The translations under genes were made by a program, and so were the position numbers. The notes below the pieces were generated by a model. That model worked only from the letters and a program-made list of their open reading frames with translations, was not told the origin of the DNA and did not search any database. From Tenacibaculum mesophilum (lineage in GTDB: Bacteria > Bacteroidota > Bacteroidia > Flavobacteriales > Flavobacteriaceae), in contig NZ_CP032544.1 in assembly GCF_003867075.1 (NCBI RefSeq), forward strand, positions 2,350,001-2,414,000: DNA of 64,000 nucleotides, written 5' to 3'. Positions 60,778 to 64,000 of this stretch are shown here, in pieces; the stretch's first letter is position 1; the number at the start of each line of letters is the position of its first letter.

Positions 60778-61638
60778 ATGCAAACTAACCATATAAAAAA
60801 CCTTTCAGGGCTATTATTAGCTACCTTATTCATCAGTACATCGGGTGTGTTAGGTAAGTATATTGCAATGCCTTCAGAAGTTATTGTGTGGTTTCGTTCG
60901 GCATTTGCTATGGTGATTTTGTATGTCTTTTGCCGATTCAAAAAGATTGATTTAACCATACAATCAAGAAGGCACTTGTTCCCTTTTTTAATGGGGGGAA
61001 TTTTTATGGGTGCACATTGGATTACTTATTTCTATGCGTTAAAACTGTCCAATGTAGCTATTGGAATGTTGTCATTGTACACGTTTCCAGTAATGATTTC
61101 CTTTTTAGAACCCCTGTTTTTAAAAATAAAATTCAACCCGATTCATATTGTTTTAGGGTTGATGGTGTTGCTAGGTTTATACATTCTAGCCCCTGATTTT
61201 GATATTAAAAACACACAAGTACAAGGCGTGTTATTTGGCTTGCTTTCTGCATTGTGTTATTCTGTTAGAATTTTGATTTTAAAGCAGTACGTACAACAAT
61301 ACAACGGAGTAATGTTGATGTTTTATCAAGTGGTAATAATTACCATAACTTTAGTTCCCGTTTTATTTTTTATGGATGTTTCAGGATTTCAAGAGCAACT
61401 CCCCTATTTACTATTATTAGCCTTGTTAACTACGGCTATCGGACATAGTTTAATGGTACATTCACTACAGTTTTTTTCGGCATCAACCGCAAGTATAATT
61501 AGTAGCATTCAACCTGTTTTCGGAATTTTGTTAGCGTTTATTTTCTTAAACGAAATTCCTACGTGGAACACGTTTATTGGTGGAAGCTTAATTTTAGCAA
61601 CAGTGATTATTGAAAGTATTCGAAGTAGAAAAGGCTAG
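60778..61638 (+). CDS. EamA/DMT family transporter
   Basis: A 286-residue membrane protein with ten hydrophobic helices in two EamA repeats: first half with SGVLGKYIAMPSEVIVWFRS, second half with LLSALCYSVRILILKQYVQQ and SSIQPVFGILLAFIFLNEIPTW. RhaT/YdcZ-like exporters of metabolites; the substrate cannot be told. Its TAG stop overlaps the stop of the convergent gene through a shared CTAG. Confidence 0.88.
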   Translation: MQTNHIKNLSGLLLATLFISTSGVLGKYIAMPSEVIVWFRSAFAMVILYVFCRFKKIDLTIQSRRHLFPFLMGGIFMGAHWITYFYALKLSNVAIGMLSLYTFPVMISFLEPLFLKIKFNPIHIVLGLMVLLGLYILAPDFDIKNTQVQGVLFGLLSALCYSVRILILKQYVQQYNGVMLMFYQVVIITITLVPVLFFMDVSGFQEQLPYLLLLALLTTAIGHSLMVHSLQFFSASTASIISSIQPVFGILLAFIFLNEIPTWNTFIGGSLILATVIIESIRSRKG

Positions 61639-62720
61639 TGTAATCTTTGCTGTTGTTGAATAATGGTTTTCATACTCACATCTTCGTAATTTCTACGAAC
61701 AAAAGTTAGTGCACTGTCTAAAACTTCACCCATACCATCACTATCTCTAAAATTAATATCTCCTGTAAATTCAAAAATTTCTGATTTTAATTGTTCGATA
61801 TTTTTTGGTATAGAAATATTATCTGATTTCATAGCGGAAAGCAAACGATTCAATCGAGAACGAGAACCTAAAATTCTTTTAGCAACAATTGATCGCTCTT
61901 CTATTTGATATTGCTCAATAGATTCTGAAGTAAGCTTATCTCCTACCAGTTGAACGAGCTTTAAATTTTCTTTAAAAAACTGTGGATAATACACTTTAAA
62001 TTTACCTTCGTAACATTGCTGGTCAAAATCTATCGGACGAATTTTATACACAACATTTTCAAAATCGTGTGTAGGTACTACTACGTAGTTATACGAACGC
62101 ATATCGCCCAACAAACGAATCATACAACGCTCGTTAAATTTAACAAACTCTTTAGCTAGTTGTGCTTTTTCAATGTCTAAACAATCATCTAAATAATCAT
62201 TGATAAAAACATCACCAGGAATTCCTGATATATGCTCTTCTATCAACGTGTCTTCATATACCAAAAAGTTTAGGTTGTAAGGAGATAAAATATCCTCTAA
62301 CTCTAGTCCGTAAATACGAGAAGCATCGGTTTTCTTTACGTAAAAATAGGTGTAGTTATCATTTAAAATATTTCGAATTTTTATACGAAAAGGTTTAGAG
62401 TTACCAAACGTACAAAAATCGATAGCATCAACATTCAAATGCTTAATACTGGCGTCAGAACCGTTAGAGTGTAAGATATTATATACTTTTTTTAGGTATA
62501 AATCAATTTCAGCCCGCTCAAACTCATTATAAAAAACGCGTATCCATAAGGTATCATTATCGTGTTTATCATACACAGCAACCGAACCTTGAAAACGCAA
62601 CAAATCATCATAAAAAATAGGAATTTTTATAGTTCTGTTATGTCTTTTTAAGTAGTTTCCTAGTTTTTTGGTAACAGGAAAAGCTGGTTTTTTTTGTGAT
62701 ATGAGTTTATATTCTGACAT
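61635..62720 (-). CDS. Conserved protein with kinase-like motifs
   Basis: A 361-residue soluble protein. Features: YFYVKKTDASRIYGLELEDIL with a possible ATP lysine, then RLLGDMRSYNYVVVPTHDFE and YKIRPIDFDQQCYEGK, which resemble the catalytic GDxHxxN and IDFD loops of phosphotransferase/APH-like folds (here with Arg-Ser-Tyr-Asn in place of His-x-x-Asn). The C-terminus is helical. I do not know the family name. It precedes no operon partner except dprA, 12 bases upstream on the same strand, which suggests co-transcription. Confidence 0.65.
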   Translation of the reverse strand: MSEYKLISQKKPAFPVTKKLGNYLKRHNRTIKIPIFYDDLLRFQGSVAVYDKHDNDTLWIRVFYNEFERAEIDLYLKKVYNILHSNGSDASIKHLNVDAIDFCTFGNSKPFRIKIRNILNDNYTYFYVKKTDASRIYGLELEDILSPYNLNFLVYEDTLIEEHISGIPGDVFINDYLDDCLDIEKAQLAKEFVKFNERCMIRLLGDMRSYNYVVVPTHDFENVVYKIRPIDFDQQCYEGKFKVYYPQFFKENLKLVQLVGDKLTSESIEQYQIEERSIVAKRILGSRSRLNRLLSAMKSDNISIPKNIEQLKSEIFEFTGDINFRDSDGMGEVLDSALTFVRRNYEDVSMKTIIQQQQRLH

Positions 62721-62732
62721 GCTTCAAAGGTA

Positions 62733-63830
62733 CTAAACTTCAAACATTTTTCCGGGTAAAGGTTTTATAACCCCTTTTAATTCCATTTGAACCAAAATAG
62801 AGGATAGTTGATAAGTAGGAAGATTACAATCTAACGCAATAACATCTAACAACTGTTTACCATTTTGTTGTAAGTAATTGTGTATTTTTTGTTCGGTTTC
62901 ATTCAAATCAACAAAAAGCTTGTTTTGAATAGGTGCCGAGGCTCTCGGCAGATCCCAATTAAGCATTTTTACAATATCTTCAGAAGAGGTTAATAAATGT
63001 GCTTGATTGTTTTTAATGAGGTTGTTACAACCTTTGCTATATATATCGGTTGCTCTACCCGGTAGCGCAAACACATCACGATTGTACGAATTGGCAATAT
63101 CAGCAGTAACTAACGACCCTCCTTTTTTAGCAGATTCAATAATAATGGTTGCTTTAGATAGCCCAGCTACAATACGATTTCGTTTTAAAAAATTTTCTCT
63201 CATAGGTTGCTCATGGTGCCAAAACTCGGTAATAAAACCACCATTCTCATTTACTTGATGAATATATTTTTTATGTGTTTTTGGGTATACTTCATCCAAT
63301 CCGTGTGCTAAGACAGCAATAGTTTGCAGGTTGTTTTTTATTGCAGCTTTGTGTGCGCAAATATCTACTCCATAAGCAAAACCACTTACAATTATAGGAT
63401 TGTATTCTTTTAAGTCTTTAATAAGTTGATTGCAGAAATCGCGTCCGTACGAACTCATTTTCCGAGTTCCTACAATCGAAATAATTTTATCATTGTTTAA
63501 GTTGAGGTTGCCGTCTTTAAAAAGTAAGATTGGAGCATCAATACAATGTTTTAGCTGTTGCGGATAATTGTCATCTAAAAAATAAGAAAAAGTAGTGTTG
63601 TTTTGTTGAATATAATACAGCTCCTCCTCTGCTCTTTTCAGGTTACTTTCATCAAAAAGATATTGAGTTACATGAGTTCCTATTCCGTTAATTTTATGGA
63701 GTACATTTTTCTTCTCTAAAAATACTTGTTCAACACTTCCTATAGAGGTAATTAGCCTTTTTGCCAAAATATCACCTATGTTTTTAGTTGCTTGTAAACG
63801 TAAAATAGCAAGTAATTTTTCTGTATTCAT
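62733..63830 (-). CDS. dprA: DNA-processing protein DprA (Smf)
   Basis: A 365-residue protein of natural transformation that loads RecA on incoming single-stranded DNA. N-terminal SAM/HhH-like part (KNIGDILAKRLITSIGSVEQ), the Rossmann-like core with KIISIVGTRKMSSYGRDFC, VSGFAYGVDICAHKAAI, AVLAHGLDEVYPKTHKKY and KATIIIESAKKGGSLVTADIA, and a C-terminal winged-helix DML1-type domain. The start is ATG 63830; the longer ORF begins with a TTG. Confidence 0.94.
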   Translation of the reverse strand: MNTEKLLAILRLQATKNIGDILAKRLITSIGSVEQVFLEKKNVLHKINGIGTHVTQYLFDESNLKRAEEELYYIQQNNTTFSYFLDDNYPQQLKHCIDAPILLFKDGNLNLNNDKIISIVGTRKMSSYGRDFCNQLIKDLKEYNPIIVSGFAYGVDICAHKAAIKNNLQTIAVLAHGLDEVYPKTHKKYIHQVNENGGFITEFWHHEQPMRENFLKRNRIVAGLSKATIIIESAKKGGSLVTADIANSYNRDVFALPGRATDIYSKGCNNLIKNNQAHLLTSSEDIVKMLNWDLPRASAPIQNKLFVDLNETEQKIHNYLQQNGKQLLDVIALDCNLPTYQLSSILVQMELKGVIKPLPGKMFEV

Positions 63831-63912
63831 GATAGCAATAATTTGAGTATCAATATACAAAAAACTGTTGATAAAAATTACAAGATTACTTGAAAGTAAT
63901 TCACTAAAAAAC

Positions 63913-63920
63913 TATATTTG
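63913..63920 (+). promoter_or_regulatory. Promoter -7 element for the last gene
   Basis: TATATTTG, an exact TAnnTTTG match. It ends only 5 bases before the ATG, so the transcript is likely leaderless or almost so. Confidence 0.5.
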
Positions 63921-63925
63921 TTATT

Positions 63926-64000
63926 ATGACATTAGCCAACTACATTAACGATTTATTATATAGATACGATTGCGTAATTGTTCCTAATTTTGGAGGATTT
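63926..64000 (+). CDS. HU/CCDC81-type, probably SPOR-domain protein, 3' end cut by window
   Basis: The first 25 residues, MTLANYINDLLYRYDCVIVP then NFGGF, match the N-terminus of Bacteroidota proteins that join a CCDC81-like HU domain to a membrane anchor and a C-terminal SPOR domain (peptidoglycan binding). The gene continues outside the window. The call is from this short piece, so moderate. Confidence 0.65.
   Translation, partial: MTLANYINDLLYRYDCVIVPNFGGF

Overview
The window reads as a low-GC chromosomal segment of a marine-type Flavobacteriaceae bacterium (Bacteroidota), close to Tenacibaculum or Polaribacter in gene content. This rests on the Bacteroidota promoter -7 element TAnnTTTG in front of many genes, a type-B T9SS sorting domain, DUF4175, HU/CCDC81-type and GIN-domain proteins, and flavobacterial-type NrdA, MnmG and Mfd sequences. 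The genus is an inference. No rRNA, tRNA, CRISPR array or complete prophage was recognised. Both edges cut genes: nrdA at the left and an HU/SPOR-type gene at the right.

0-25 kb is mostly housekeeping: nrdA and dgt (dNTP supply), a DUF3109 protein, MarC with a small flavoprotein and a secreted endonuclease I, a LytS/LytR-type two-component pair, glpD, tandem YHS proteins, a three-gene AMP-ligase/sugar-lactone oxidase/PLP-enzyme run, a sigma factor with an anti-sigma-like barrel protein, an asparaginase, an ALDH7-type dehydrogenase, an ACT/MFS pair, gpsA and dut. The sigma gene has no ATG, GTG or TTG start that would keep its whole region 2. 25-43 kb holds recA, a pseudouridine synthase, a T9SS leucine-rich-repeat protein, rpiB, rnr, tatA, an SPFH protein, mnmG, ybeY and a large DUF4175 protein. 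An AT-rich gene-free stretch with five DnaA-box-like 9-mers (29.14-29.83 kb) and a group of GTTCCACGTGGAAC-type palindromes matching the ParB site parS (37.8, 37.8, 39.7, 42.6 and 48.8 kb) suggest that this part of the chromosome is near the replication origin.

43.7-45.2 kb is a small accessory locus: two double-glycine-leader, cysteine-rich peptide genes with duplicated 5' regions flank an outer-membrane beta-barrel gene. 47.5-53 kb carries a TerB protein, an NTF2-like pseudogene with a single in-frame stop, a 1189-residue protein of unknown function, and a JmjC/cupin-like protein.

52.8-60.8 kb is the most unusual part. Two single-domain GIY-YIG nuclease genes are each bracketed by two same-direction copies of a palindromic ~110-120 bp repeat, and the repeat family differs between the two genes. 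Another repeat of this general kind lies in frame inside mfd, and an AT-rich orphan gene sits between the repeats and mfd. The window ends with an EamA exporter, a conserved kinase-like protein, dprA and the start of an HU/SPOR gene.
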